Shown here: in pieces, positions 17,265 to 26,445 of the stretch | How positions within the stretch are numbered: the first letter of the stretch is position 1 | How the letters are laid out: every line of letters starts with the position of its first letter | Source of the DNA: Virgibacillus litoralis | Lineage (GTDB): Bacteria > Bacillota > Bacilli > Bacillales > Amphibacillaceae | Direction: 5' to 3' | NCBI RefSeq assembly: GCF_017873675.1 | Contig: NZ_JAGGKK010000018.1 | Span: forward strand, 1-64,000 | Length of the DNA: 64,000 nt | Made by a program: the position numbers and the translations under genes | Notes under the pieces: generated by a model | Databases searched by the model: none | What the model saw: the letters and a program-made list of their open reading frames with translations, nothing else | What the model was told of the DNA's origin: nothing

Positions 17265-17861
17265 GTGAAAAGTTTACGTCCTATTGATTTAACATTCGGT
17301 TCTGTATTTGTATGCCTAATGGCTGTGGGGGCAAACATAGCTGTATGGTTTCCGATGCTCGCAGTTCCAATTGGTGGAGCGACCGTACCATTATCACTCC
17401 AAACATTCTTTGCAATTCTTGCAGGGCTAATGCTCGGAAAAAAATTAGGCAGTATCTCCATGATTACATATATTTTGGTTGGTGTCGCTGGAGTACCAGT
17501 CTTTGCAAAGATGTCTGCAGGCCCTATGGCACTTGTCTCCCCTACTGGTGGTTTCATAATTTCATTTGTATTCATCGCATTTTTTGTAGGTTTCATTGCA
17601 GAGTTCAGCAGAAAACCATCCATTCCAGTGTATACCGTTGCAGCTCTTGTTGGATTAATCATTAATTATGGAATAGGTGTAAGCTATATGTATGTTGCAA
17701 TGAATACATGGCTTGAGCTACAGATTTCCTATCCAGTAGCATGGATTGGTATGATTCCGTTTCTCGTAAAAGATATTGCTCTGGCCTGTTTATCCGCCAT
17801 ATTTATGGTAAGTTTGGCTAAGCGAGTTCCATCGAGGTGGACTTTTGTTGCAAGAACATAA
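17265..17861 (+). CDS. bioY: Biotin transporter BioY (ECF substrate-binding subunit)
   Basis: Membrane protein of 198 residues with about six helices. The BioY signature is clear: AVPIGGATVPLSLQTFFAILAG at the start, then LGKKLGSISMITYILVGVAGVPVF and GPTGG-like SPTGGFIISF. It captures biotin with high affinity, alone or with an ECF module; none is encoded here. The GTG start at 17265 follows GGAAGGGAGCG. A BirA operator overlaps the promoter, which supports biotin as the substrate. It is monocistronic. Confidence 0.95.
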   Translation: MKSLRPIDLTFGSVFVCLMAVGANIAVWFPMLAVPIGGATVPLSLQTFFAILAGLMLGKKLGSISMITYILVGVAGVPVFAKMSAGPMALVSPTGGFIISFVFIAFFVGFIAEFSRKPSIPVYTVAALVGLIINYGIGVSYMYVAMNTWLELQISYPVAWIGMIPFLVKDIALACLSAIFMVSLAKRVPSRWTFVART

Positions 17862-17876
17862 TACCTGAAATTTCGG

Positions 17877-17907
17877 AAAGGATATTCCTTATGGAGTATC
17901 CTTTTTT
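17877..17907 (+). terminator. Intrinsic terminator of bioY
   Basis: AAAGGATA...TATCCTTT stem running into a T-run. Confidence 0.85.
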
Positions 17908-18025
17908 AATTAAATGAAATGTTTCTATATATGTGATAAAATTACAAATTATAGTCTTTAAAACTTTACCTTCATCGATTCATATCTAGTAAAGTTAAAG
18001 CAACAGAGAGGATGTTCACACATTC

Positions 18026-18499
18026 ATGGGTTTCTTTGCAAATTTTCCATTATGGGCAGCATTGTCTGCAATTGTTTTTGCACAGGGTGTAAAAGTCCCT
18101 ATCCGCTTCTTTGTGACAAAAGAATTCAAACCTGGTTTAGCCTTCAGCAATGGTGGTATGCCGAGTAGTCACTCAGCAGCAGTAGCAGCATTAACGACCG
18201 GTGTTGGGATTTCAGAAGGAGTTACATCCACTATGTTTGCTATAGCATGTGTCTTCAGTATTATTATTATGTTCGATGCCTCGGGAGTCCGCAGGCAAGC
18301 AGGAGAACAAGCGATTGTTTTAAATCAACTTGTCAAGGACTTTCAATACTTTATGGACGGGGCAAAGGACTGGAGTAAAAAGGAAGATTATGAAAAGCGC
18401 AAGGAGTTAAAAGAGCTGCTGGGACATCAGCCAATCGAAGTGTTTTTCGGTGGCCTATCAGGAATCGCAATTGCATTTTTAATTTATCAATTATATTAA
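18026..18499 (+). CDS. yuiD: Divergent PAP2 family membrane protein (YuiD)
   Basis: A 157-residue membrane protein of the DUF212/YuiD group, distantly related to PAP2 phosphatases. The segments KVPIRFFVTKEFKPGLAFSNGGMPSSHSAAVAALTTG and FDASGVRRQAGEQA hold the PSSH motif and conserved basic residues of the PAP2-like site. Four hydrophobic helices are visible, the last at the C-terminus. A lipid or polyprenyl-phosphate substrate is likely from the fold but unproven. The spacing between GAGAGGATG and the ATG is long, so translation may be modest. In B. subtilis it neighbours yuiC, as here (convergent). Confidence 0.85.
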   Translation: MGFFANFPLWAALSAIVFAQGVKVPIRFFVTKEFKPGLAFSNGGMPSSHSAAVAALTTGVGISEGVTSTMFAIACVFSIIIMFDASGVRRQAGEQAIVLNQLVKDFQYFMDGAKDWSKKEDYEKRKELKELLGHQPIEVFFGGLSGIAIAFLIYQLY

Positions 18500-18606
18500 G
18501 GCTGTGTTTTTAAATTCGGTTGCGGAAACATACTCACTGTCACCATTTATATCAACTAATTCCTAAGATTCAGTGCTTAAACCTATTTTAAAACACCCCA
18601 TATTAG

Positions 18607-18641
18607 AGCATTGGATTGTCTAGCAATTTAATGCTTTTTTT
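18607..18641 (+). terminator. Intrinsic terminator downstream of yuiD
   Basis: AGCATTGGATTG / CAATTTAATGCT stem followed by seven T residues, about 110 bases after the stop codon. Confidence 0.7.
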
Positions 18642-18660
18642 ATTGTCTAACAGTACCAAA

Positions 18661-18720
18661 TAAAAAAGCAGTTCAATTAAAGATACAAAATGCATTTTTG
18701 TACACTTTTAACTGAACCAC
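18661..18720 (-). terminator. Intrinsic terminator of yuiC
   Basis: Long imperfect stem, AGTGGTTCAGTTAAAAGTGTAC paired with its partner at 18667-18690, followed on the minus strand by TTTTTTA. Confidence 0.65.
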
Positions 18721-18747
18721 TTTATAAGAAGGAAATCTCAATTTAAT

Positions 18748-19446
18748 TTAACTTTTAGTTATTTGATTCCTAAATACTTGTAACGCTTCATTTTCATTTA
18801 ATTTGTTCAACTCTTTTTCCGTTAGCTTACCATCACCACGTTCAATGATGTATACCTCGACTTGCTTTTTACCCCACTCTGAATATACATCTTCCACTGT
18901 TTCATAATATAGATCAATTTTGTTTCCGTTAATGGCTCCACCTTTATCTGCAACAACACCATATCCATAGCCTGGGATAAACATTACAGTACCAATCGGA
19001 TAAACGCTTAAATCAGCAGCAATAGTAGAGTATAAGTCTCGTTTAACGGTTACTCCAGAATACGTTACTCCGTATTGCGGATGATCAGGTGTCTTACCTG
19101 TCGATTCTACACCAGCAGTATAACCAGTTGCTACAACAGTACTACTAGGAAACTTTTTTTCAATGAATTCCTCACTATATTCTTTCAGGGTTTTTGGACC
19201 TTCTACTTGCTCGCTTGAAATATATCTTTTTTGCTGTTTAGCAACATTTAGGTTCTTGTCTTTTAATGCAGTCTGTCTATTTTTGGCTGTACCGTTTTTA
19301 TCTTTATAAGTTACTTCAGTTCCATCTGCAACCCACGCATGTACGTCTGTAATTGTGATATTTGAAATAGACGATAATGTTACAAAAAACGCTCCCAGGA
19401 ATAAAAGAAACATACTAGTTCTGCGAAAAATTTTAGTTTTAGTCAC
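18748..19446 (-). CDS. yuiC: 3D domain-containing exported protein (YuiC type, resuscitation-promoting-like)
   Basis: A 232-residue protein with an N-terminal membrane anchor or signal ([18 protein letters not shown]), a linker, and a C-terminal 3D domain from about residue 105: VATGYTAG, the loop [30 protein letters not shown], and [18 protein letters not shown], supplying the three conserved aspartates. B. subtilis YuiC is a small stationary-phase murein transglycosylase of the same fold. I prefer GTG 19446, six bases after AAAGGTG; an upstream GTG overlapping that site would add three residues. It probably acts on peptidoglycan outside the membrane. Confidence 0.85.
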   Translation of the reverse strand: MTKTKIFRRTSMFLLFLGAFFVTLSSISNITITDVHAWVADGTEVTYKDKNGTAKNRQTALKDKNLNVAKQQKRYISSEQVEGPKTLKEYSEEFIEKKFPSSTVVATGYTAGVESTGKTPDHPQYGVTYSGVTVKRDLYSTIAADLSVYPIGTVMFIPGYGYGVVADKGGAINGNKIDLYYETVEDVYSEWGKKQVEVYIIERGDGKLTEKELNKLNENEALQVFRNQITKS

Positions 19447-19712
19447 TGATAACACCTTTCTGGTAGCATGCTAATTTAATATAACAGTTTTAGGCACGAG
19501 ATACCCTAAGAAAACTGCATCCTTAAATAGCTACCTATCTGGACAGTGTTACCAAAAAACAAATTATTATACACACAAGCCCTTGAAAAGTAATGAATTC
19601 TATTAAATATTCTAAAAAGTGAAAAGCATTTATAGTAGAGCTCCCATATAGTATATTATGTGTGATAAAATAAATTGTAAGACTATTAGCTAAATGAAAA
19701 GGAGCATCATAT

Positions 19713-20663
19713 TTGGAAGCTTACCACAAACTCACATTGGCAAAAGATACGATTAACCATATAATCTTAGGGCAAGAAGAAGCTATAGATTTACTGTTTA
19801 CAGCACTCTTAAGTAATGGACATGTCATACTCGAAAGTGTCCCAGGCTCGGGTAAAACCAAATTAGCAAAAGCATTCGCTAAAATCTTTGACGGCGTATT
19901 CAACCGTATTCAGTTCACACCTGACGTACTACCTAGTGATGTAACGGGGATCAGATTCTTCAATCCAAAAACACAGGAGTTTGAATTGTTAACCGGTCCT
20001 GTAAAAACAAACATTTTATTGGCTGACGAAATTAACCGAGCCACACCGAGAACACAATCAAGCTTGCTTGAAGTCATGGAGGAGCACCAAACGACTATCG
20101 ATGGTACTACAATAGAAATCCCTTTACCTTTTTTTGTTATTGCTACTCAAAATCCTATTGAATCCAATCATGGAACATTCCCATTGCCTGAAGCACAACT
20201 TGATCGGTTTTCTATGAAAGTCACTATGGATTATCCAACCTTTGAACAAGAAAAGGAAATTTTATCAAATCAACGCCTAAGTGACCCAATAGAAGAAGTC
20301 ACACCCATTCTGACAATAGATGAAGTAATTTTATTACAGCAAGAAGTACGTCATGTCAATATTTCAAATGTTGTACTGGATTACTTATTGAAGCTTGTCC
20401 ATAAAACCAGGGAGCATAAGGATATTGAACTTGGTGTCAGTTCACGAGCTGCATTAGCATTAATGCGGGCAGGTCAAGCTCGCGCATTTATAGACGGTCG
20501 TGATTTTGCCACCCCCAAGGATATCAAATCTATTGCAAGATATGTTTTCGAACATCGTATTATTTTATCCATGGAAGGTGCCATACGTAATGAGAAAACA
20601 GAGGTCGTACGAGAATTAATTCAGTCTGTTGAGGTACCTGTTGAAGTGAGGGCATTAAAGTAA
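19713..20663 (+). CDS. MoxR family AAA+ ATPase
   Basis: A 316-residue ATPase. Walker A is VPGSGKTKLA (43-52), Walker B LLADEINRA, sensor 1 IATQNPIE, and the MoxR-specific DRFSMKVTMDYP segment follows. The C-terminal lid starts near residue 250 (SSRAALALMRAGQARAF). The start is TTG, eight bases after AAAAGGAG; no ATG fits. It is the first gene of a three-gene operon and its last base is shared with the next start codon. MoxR proteins act as chaperone-like partners of DUF58 and membrane proteins. B. subtilis yeaC is the likely counterpart; the client is unknown. Confidence 0.9.
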   Translation: MEAYHKLTLAKDTINHIILGQEEAIDLLFTALLSNGHVILESVPGSGKTKLAKAFAKIFDGVFNRIQFTPDVLPSDVTGIRFFNPKTQEFELLTGPVKTNILLADEINRATPRTQSSLLEVMEEHQTTIDGTTIEIPLPFFVIATQNPIESNHGTFPLPEAQLDRFSMKVTMDYPTFEQEKEILSNQRLSDPIEEVTPILTIDEVILLQQEVRHVNISNVVLDYLLKLVHKTREHKDIELGVSSRAALALMRAGQARAFIDGRDFATPKDIKSIARYVFEHRIILSMEGAIRNEKTEVVRELIQSVEVPVEVRALK

Positions 20664-21850
20664 TGCAATGGAAAATAGAAAAAATAACAGATAACGAGAT
20701 TTACCACCAACTAACATTAACATTCCTCGTTCTGCTGACAATCGTCAGCTTATACCTTGATAGATCTCTCGTATTTTTATTAGTTGGTATAATAGGAATT
20801 TATCATCTTTGTTTGCATTTATATAATCGTCGGATAGGGAGAAATCTAATACTGAAAATTCCCAAGCAATTCAAGAAGGCATTTCCCGATGAAACGTTAA
20901 TCCTAACAATCAAGATAAAAAATAAATCACTGCTTCCTTATTTAAATGGGTATATATCCTTTAAAATAAAGGATCATGTCTTAAATGAGGAGTATTTGCA
21001 ATCAACCTGGAGGGGCTTAAATTATTACCAAATTCCTGTTTCACTCCCAGGAAAAAGTGAATTATCTTTAACAATTCCATTTAAGACTGTGAAACGCGGT
21101 GTTGGCCGTATTAAAGACTTCAATTTTACATTTTCTCACCTGCTAAGCTTTGAACAATTGATGCTATATCCTATAGAAAAGAAATTTAACGAACTGATTG
21201 TTTTCCCTAAATTACAAGCAGTAGATAAGATGCGAGAAATTCAAAACCAAAATCCTGGTACGAGTGTAACAGTTCATTCCCCGTATGAAGACGTACTGCA
21301 GCCTATAGGAACAAGAGATTATGTATCTTCTGATCCCTTTCAGCGAATTCATTGGAAAGCAAGTGCCAAGACACAAAAACTGCAAACAAAAATATACGAA
21401 CGAAACCGTTACATAGCCTGGACTATTATAGTTAACATTTCCGATAGAAGTTCGTTGGGTAATTTATACACAAGTCCAAAACTGGAAAAAATTTTATCTG
21501 AAGCAGCGTACATAACACGTAATATTATAAAAGATGGCCATGAAGTAGAGGTTTATTTGAATAGTGATAGTCTTGTTCATTTACCTGAAAATAACGATAT
21601 CACACACTTAAAGAAAATATTGGAACAGTTGACTCGAGTTGATGAGGGAAGTTTGATAATTCCGGTAGAGAATATTTTGTATCGGCTGTACCAGTCCCAA
21701 ACTAAATCGCGGATGATAATAGTTATTGGAGAAAGTGATGAATCGAATAACCACTATATAAATAAGCTGATCAGCCAAGGTAATCACCTATTCCAAATTA
21801 ATGATTCTCATATTATTCCAGTCACAAAAGGAAATGATATGTATGGATAA
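20663..21850 (+). CDS. DUF58 domain-containing protein
   Basis: A 395-residue protein with two N-terminal membrane helices (TLTFLVLLTIVSLYL and LVFLLVGIIGIYHLCL), a beta-rich middle domain and the DUF58 core DYVSSDPFQRIHWKASAKTQKLQTK at about 225. DUF58 is a degenerate von Willebrand-A-like fold. It overlaps the MoxR gene by one base (TAATG type junction) and the following gene by eight bases, indicating coupled translation. B. subtilis yeaD is the counterpart. It is expected to form a membrane complex with the MoxR ATPase. Confidence 0.85.
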   Translation: MQWKIEKITDNEIYHQLTLTFLVLLTIVSLYLDRSLVFLLVGIIGIYHLCLHLYNRRIGRNLILKIPKQFKKAFPDETLILTIKIKNKSLLPYLNGYISFKIKDHVLNEEYLQSTWRGLNYYQIPVSLPGKSELSLTIPFKTVKRGVGRIKDFNFTFSHLLSFEQLMLYPIEKKFNELIVFPKLQAVDKMREIQNQNPGTSVTVHSPYEDVLQPIGTRDYVSSDPFQRIHWKASAKTQKLQTKIYERNRYIAWTIIVNISDRSSLGNLYTSPKLEKILSEAAYITRNIIKDGHEVEVYLNSDSLVHLPENNDITHLKKILEQLTRVDEGSLIIPVENILYRLYQSQTKSRMIIVIGESDESNNHYINKLISQGNHLFQINDSHIIPVTKGNDMYG

Positions 21851-23057
21851 TAGCAATCGTATAGTTAAGTTCATACAATTATTTTCGGAATCAATTATGT
21901 TTTACTTTATTCTCATTCCTATTTTCATTTTTACCCAAAACCCCTATCCATTGTGGAGTTACCTGCTTATTACAGGGCTAACGTTAATCCTATTTGATAT
22001 TTGCCTGCGAATAATAAAAAACTATGCAGTATATGTACCTGTTATAGCAATAGCTTTTTCGTTCATGTATTATATTTTTAATTATCCAATTCTTGCAATA
22101 GCACTTTGGCTTGGATTTATTACTTGGCGATATGCTCATACTGAAAGGAATGGTCCATCCGAAAATCAGTTCACAATCCTAACTTTAACTATTGTTATGT
22201 TTTTTCTTGAAATCATGTTTATTAATCATCCCAACCTTATATGGTTTGGTATTTTACAATTCATTATTATTCTTTGCGGGTATTGGCTGAAGCTGATGAA
22301 CAATATGGAATCACATGGTAAACTAAAGACAACTTTAACGTTTAGCACCTTCGGAATACTCCTTTTAGCAGGAGGTATATTTACTTATGGCATTTATCCT
22401 TGGGTCAAAGGGGTTATCCGTTTTATTTTGTCAGGTGTTGGTATCCTGTTCCAATACATCGTGTTTGGTATCGTTAATATTGCCGACTTCTTAGGTCTTG
22501 ACTTTGGAGTTTTGCTCAATCTTGTAGATGAAAAAACCTTTAATCAAGCGACAAGCAGCTTCAAAGAAAATATGGATGAAATGGATGGAATGGCTAACAT
22601 TGACAGTTCCTACGATGGCGGGATAGATTTTATAAATTGGTGGACCATTTTAATTGCTCTAGCCTTACTTATTGTTATCGCAATTTTTCTTTCCAGGAAA
22701 AAAGTTATTCAGGAAAGTTTCCCTGATGGAAAGAAGAGCAGCATCTCAATCGTTACTCCGCTCAGGTCCTCTTCGGATAGTAACAATGGCTTACGGAAGT
22801 ACTTCTCACCTTGGAAAACAGTAGATCCTTTAAGGAGAAAAGTACTTAAACTTGAACAGAAAGCTTATACAAATGGATTGGGAAGACAATCTTCAGAAAC
22901 AATCGAGGAATGGTTTTCCCGTCTTGATATAAATCCTTCTTATCTTGATTTATATCAAAAGATCAGATATGGCGATAAGAATCTAACTCTTAAAGAAAAA
23001 GAGAGATTAATTCATCTGCTGGATGAATTAATGACCAAGATAAAAAATAAGCGTTAA
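21843..23057 (+). CDS. Membrane protein with DUF4129-like tail, third gene of the MoxR-DUF58 operon, lacking a transglutaminase domain
   Basis: A 404-residue protein starting at ATG 21843, inside the end of the DUF58 gene; the open frame upstream is shadow. It has about seven membrane helices, a loop at about residues 215-255, a further helix (WTILIALALLIVIAIFL) and a C-terminal soluble tail (PLRRKVLKLEQKAYTNGLGR ... SETIEEWFSRL) resembling DUF4129. In most such operons the third protein (YebA in B. subtilis, about 740 residues) carries a transglutaminase-like domain between membrane part and tail. Here no Cys-His-Asp transglutaminase segment is found, and the length is close to half. The system therefore looks minimal. 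Confidence 0.7.
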   Translation: MDNSNRIVKFIQLFSESIMFYFILIPIFIFTQNPYPLWSYLLITGLTLILFDICLRIIKNYAVYVPVIAIAFSFMYYIFNYPILAIALWLGFITWRYAHTERNGPSENQFTILTLTIVMFFLEIMFINHPNLIWFGILQFIIILCGYWLKLMNNMESHGKLKTTLTFSTFGILLLAGGIFTYGIYPWVKGVIRFILSGVGILFQYIVFGIVNIADFLGLDFGVLLNLVDEKTFNQATSSFKENMDEMDGMANIDSSYDGGIDFINWWTILIALALLIVIAIFLSRKKVIQESFPDGKKSSISIVTPLRSSSDSNNGLRKYFSPWKTVDPLRRKVLKLEQKAYTNGLGRQSSETIEEWFSRLDINPSYLDLYQKIRYGDKNLTLKEKERLIHLLDELMTKIKNKR

Positions 23058-23082
23058 CCCTCGAAAAAAGGTTAACGCTTAT
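23048..23082. terminator. Convergent terminator between the MoxR operon and yuiB
   Basis: Perfect 11-bp stem AAGCGTTAACC / GGTTAACGCTT overlapping the stop codon of the upstream gene, with T-rich sequence on the minus-strand side. Confidence 0.6.
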
Positions 23083-23092
23083 CTGCTGTACA

Positions 23093-23404
23093 TTAAAACA
23101 TTTGATAGCCACTCTTACGCAAAAATCGAATTACAATTCCTGATACGATTGTCCCCAGAAAACCAGCTCCCAGAATACTAATATCAGCAGCTGTTATATC
23201 CATTAATTTAGAAAATGCTATTGAAAAAGAGCCACCTGGATCTTTAAAGTATTCAAGTGATGACATATCATCAACTATCATCAAAACAATAACCGGATAG
23301 ATAAATGCCATTAACCAAGTTCTTCTTAATAACATATTTAAAATAAAGGCCAGTCCAAAAAATATCACAAAGAACAATAATATAGAAACTACAAACTGTA
23401 TCAC
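23093..23404 (-). CDS. yuiB: YuiB-like small membrane protein
   Basis: A 103-residue protein with three hydrophobic helices (FVVSILLFFVIFFGLAFIL, WLMAFIYPVIVLMIV and ISILGAGFLGTIVSGIVI). I use GTG 23404, eight bases after AAGGGAG; an earlier ATG would have the binding site inside the coding sequence. Length and position upstream of yumB-type NADH dehydrogenase in B. subtilis match YuiB. Function unknown. Confidence 0.75.
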   Translation of the reverse strand: MIQFVVSILLFFVIFFGLAFILNMLLRRTWLMAFIYPVIVLMIVDDMSSLEYFKDPGGSFSIAFSKLMDITAADISILGAGFLGTIVSGIVIRFLRKSGYQMF

Positions 23405-23577
23405 CGTTGCATCTCCCTTCACACATTGCATACAAAAACCATTTTATAACAAAAATGATTAAAAGCAAAGACATCACTATAGCCTTTGCTTAGCAGTAAA
23501 TAGTATAAATACTTTCCTGCTGAATAAATGCAACTATGGCCTTCGATTAAGCCAAGTTTACCAGATATTCTTATAAT

Positions 23578-24798
23578 CTAGTAAAATATATTAAATTTTC
23601 CTTTTCTTAATAATAATCCTGGCCCTCCCAATTTTAAGAGATAGCGGTTATCAATAACTTTTTTCATAACGGTAGCACTCCAGCCGAATATTTTACGCTG
23701 GTTTAGCACAACCCCAATCGCATCCGTATGACCAAGTGAAGCAACTGTCCCAAGAATTTTTGGCTCAAACGTTTCTAGTTCATCGTTTCCTTGAACTAAG
23801 GCCTTAACATTATGTGCTACAACTCCAGATTCCTGAATTGCTATTTGTGCTGTTGGAGGATATGGTCTTCCAGTTTCTTCGTTCATGATTAGTGCACAAT
23901 CACCAATAACAAATACATCATCATAGCCTGGTGCACGCATATCCTGACGAACTTCTACTTTTCCTCGATTTGTCTGAAATCCTGAAGCTTCAACAATCGA
24001 ATTAGCACGGACTCCTGCAGCCCAAACTGTAGTCTGGGTCGGGATTTCTTCCAGTTTATCATCCTTCTGGTAAACAATACTGTCTGGCTTACATTCCTTT
24101 AACATTGCACCAGTTATAAACTCAATACCACGTGACTCCAAGGAGTTCATAGCATATTCTACAAGCTGTGGATCAAACCCTGGTAATACAGATGGTGATC
24201 CCTCTAGGTTAATGACACGTACAAGTGCTTTGTCTATATCGTATTCATTACAAAGCTCTGGAATCCGATTTGCTAATTCTCCAACAAATTCAATCCCTGT
24301 AAATCCCCCACCTCCAACAACAATGTTGAGACGACCTTGATTCTTTTCTTTTTCATTATGATACATTGCGAAATTATACTCAATATGTTCTTTTATTAGT
24401 CGAGCACTGTTTATGTTTCCAATCGTAAATGCATGTTCTTCTAGTCCTGGAATTCCAAAAGTTGCTGCTTCAAAACCGAGACCAAGCACAAGAATATCAT
24501 AATCTAACACATTATTTTCCAATTTTACTTTTTTTTCATCAGGCTTAATCGAAACAACTGTATCTTCTATAAAATTAACTTTATTCATATTAACAACATC
24601 TTTAACCGGAATTCGTGTACGATCATGATGCAAAGTTCCAGCTGCGTTTTCATGCAACCAAGTTGATTGGTAATGATAGTCATTTTTATTTACAAGCGTA
24701 ATAGTAGCTTCATTAATATTTAGTGACTTCTGTAACTTTACAGTAGTCATCATTCCCCCATAACCTGCACCTAATATTACGATATTTGGTCTGTTCAT
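23578..24798 (-). CDS. yumB: Type II NADH dehydrogenase-like NAD(P)/FAD oxidoreductase (YumB)
   Basis: A 406-residue flavoprotein. Two dinucleotide-binding motifs are present: FAD at the N-terminus (VILGAGYGGMM) and NADH near 165 (VVGGGGFTGIEF). The FAD-closing motif YDDVFVIGDCALI and the C-terminal amphipathic segment (LLLRKGKFNIFY) that docks to the membrane follow. It would pass electrons from NADH to menaquinone without pumping protons. I start at 24798, where GGAAGTGATC (close to the full anti-Shine-Dalgarno complement) precedes the ATG; this gives exactly the size of B. subtilis YumB. The open frame runs 60 codons further upstream. Confidence 0.9.
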   Translation of the reverse strand: MNRPNIVILGAGYGGMMTTVKLQKSLNINEATITLVNKNDYHYQSTWLHENAAGTLHHDRTRIPVKDVVNMNKVNFIEDTVVSIKPDEKKVKLENNVLDYDILVLGLGFEAATFGIPGLEEHAFTIGNINSARLIKEHIEYNFAMYHNEKEKNQGRLNIVVGGGGFTGIEFVGELANRIPELCNEYDIDKALVRVINLEGSPSVLPGFDPQLVEYAMNSLESRGIEFITGAMLKECKPDSIVYQKDDKLEEIPTQTTVWAAGVRANSIVEASGFQTNRGKVEVRQDMRAPGYDDVFVIGDCALIMNEETGRPYPPTAQIAIQESGVVAHNVKALVQGNDELETFEPKILGTVASLGHTDAIGVVLNQRKIFGWSATVMKKVIDNRYLLKLGGPGLLLRKGKFNIFY

Positions 24799-25129
24799 CT
24801 CTCTGATCACTTCCATTTGTATTATTTCGATACGTATGTGACATTTTTCACGCAAAAAGACATTAGAAAAACCTGGCTTGTGGCCAAGTACTGAAATGTT
24901 TATTTCATTTATATAACGTTTGTTACACAATTGTAATATATTAATATCTATTGAATATATTAGACGTTCTTTCGACAATTTTCAACCTTTATTTTTTTAT
25001 TTATAAAAGTTGTATTTTTCAAACTATGTTAAAGTATCCGTGCTTTTGTGCATCAATACACATATAATAATTGTTTATGATAATATAGGAATGGTACACA
25101 TACACGAAAAAGAAAAATGGGGGATTTCC

Positions 25130-26113
25130 ATGTCAGATAAAGTATATGACGTAACAATTATCGGCGCTGGACCTACTGGCTTATTCACTGCCTTTTATGG
25201 TGGAATGAGACAAGCTAGTGTTAAGATAATTGAAAGCTTACCACATACTGGCGGGCAATTAACTGCCCTGTATCCAGAGAAATATATATATGATGTTGCA
25301 GGTTTTCCGAAGATCCGTGCACAAGACCTGGTAGATAATCTTGAGGAACAGGCAAATATGTTTGATCCAACGATAGTTCTTGAACAGTCAATAGATAAAA
25401 TTGAGCGTCTGGAAGATAATACATTCAAGCTGATATCTGATAAAGAAGTCCATTATACTAAAACAATTATTATCACAGCAGGCAATGGTGCATTCCAGCC
25501 ACGTCGTCTAAATGTTGGAGATTGTGATCAATTTGAAGGCGTCAATTTGCACTACCATGTAAAAGATATGAATCAATATAAAGATCAGAACGTCATGCTC
25601 CTGGGTGGTGGCGACTCTGCTGTCGATTGGGCATTAATGCTTGAACCAATAGCTAAAAAAGTAAGTCTGGTGCACCGCCGTGACAAATTCAGAGCACACG
25701 AACATAGTGTAGAAAAATTAATTAATTCAAATGTTGATATTTTGACACCATTTGTTCCAACTGCTATTACAGGTACTGAAAAAATTGACAAAGTTACGTT
25801 GGAAGAAGTAAAAGGTGAAAAAACAGTAGATGTTGAAGTCGACTCCGTTCTATGTAACTATGGATTTGTATCAACACTTGGTCCAATTAAAGATTGGGGA
25901 TTGGAAATAGAGAAGAACAGTATCGTTGTCAATTCAAAAATGGAAACCAATATTCCAGGGATATATGGTGCAGGAGATATTACAACTTATCCAGGTAAAG
26001 TAAAACTAATAGCCACCGGATTCGGTGAAGGTCCAACAGCCATAAACAATGCAAAACAATATATCGATCCGAAAGCACGAATTCAGCCAAAGCACTCAAC
26101 AAGTATGTTTTAA
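25130..26113 (+). CDS. yumC: Ferredoxin/flavodoxin-NADP+ reductase, thioredoxin-reductase type (YumC)
   Basis: A 327-residue homodimeric flavoprotein that reduces ferredoxin or flavodoxin with NADPH. FAD motif [14 protein letters not shown] (12-25), the substrate-side HTGGQL loop, NADPH motif [28 protein letters not shown] for NADP phosphate recognition, and [23 protein letters not shown] are visible. It lacks the CxxC of true thioredoxin reductases. I start at ATG 25130 (GGGGGAT upstream); 40 extra in-frame codons further upstream are ignored. It is divergent from yumB, with a 330-base shared control region, the same arrangement as in B. subtilis. Confidence 0.94.
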   Translation: MSDKVYDVTIIGAGPTGLFTAFYGGMRQASVKIIESLPHTGGQLTALYPEKYIYDVAGFPKIRAQDLVDNLEEQANMFDPTIVLEQSIDKIERLEDNTFKLISDKEVHYTKTIIITAGNGAFQPRRLNVGDCDQFEGVNLHYHVKDMNQYKDQNVMLLGGGDSAVDWALMLEPIAKKVSLVHRRDKFRAHEHSVEKLINSNVDILTPFVPTAITGTEKIDKVTLEEVKGEKTVDVEVDSVLCNYGFVSTLGPIKDWGLEIEKNSIVVNSKMETNIPGIYGAGDITTYPGKVKLIATGFGEGPTAINNAKQYIDPKARIQPKHSTSMF

Positions 26114-26118
26114 AAAAT

Positions 26119-26160
26119 AGGCCTAAACACTTTTTGGTAAGTGTTTAGGCTTATTATTTT
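26119..26160 (+). terminator. Intrinsic terminator of yumC
   Basis: GCCTAAACACTT / AAGTGTTTAGGC 12-bp stem followed by a T-rich tail. Confidence 0.85.
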
Positions 26161-26305
26161 CGTCTGATTCAGTCTTCCATGCTTATTATTCAGTCTTTGA
26201 CAAATCATTTTAGGAGTAATTCAGTTTTCAATTACCTTTTATCAGTATTCATTCCGGTTTAATCAGTCTTTATCATTTTTATTCAGTTTTCAGTGCTTTT
26301 TCAGC
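26161..26305. repeat. AT-rich array with about 21-bp periodicity
   Basis: A TTCAGT/ATCAGT anchor recurs with C at 26170, 26191, 26222, 26243, 26264 and 26284; four of the five intervals are 20-21 bases and one is 31. The array is much more degenerate than the one at 10976-11312 but has the same period and the same ATTCAG core. No open frame runs through it. Confidence 0.55.
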
Positions 26306-26344
26306 TCAACTCCGATCCCAGCACATAATCACTATTACACACTG

Positions 26345-26385
26345 TACGTCGGAGCTGGACGCGACAGATTCGGAGGTCCAATTTA
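26345..26385. repeat. Fragment of the CAGGCGCTTG-type dispersed element
   Basis: The segment GTCGGAGCTGGACGCG-ACAGATTCGGAGGTCCA is the reverse complement of a near match to GGACTTCCGAATCTGCCACGTCCAGCTCC at about 57057-57085. Only one end of the element is present. Confidence 0.5.
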
Positions 26386-26401
26386 TAATTTCCTATACAA
26401 C

Positions 26402-26443
26402 AAAAAAAGCCAAAGCGCCTTATTTCCTGCGCTTTGGCTTTTA
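26402..26443 (-). terminator. Intrinsic terminator of yutM
   Basis: AAGCCAAAGCGC / GCGCTTTGGCTT 12-bp stem, minus-strand T-run of seven. Confidence 0.88.
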
Positions 26444-26445
26444 TA

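Noticed and set aside
23271-23477. 68-codon frame upstream of yuiB as a YuiA homologue
   Set aside because: It overlaps yuiB in another frame, lacks a start signal, and does not show the paired CxxC motifs I recall for YuiA.
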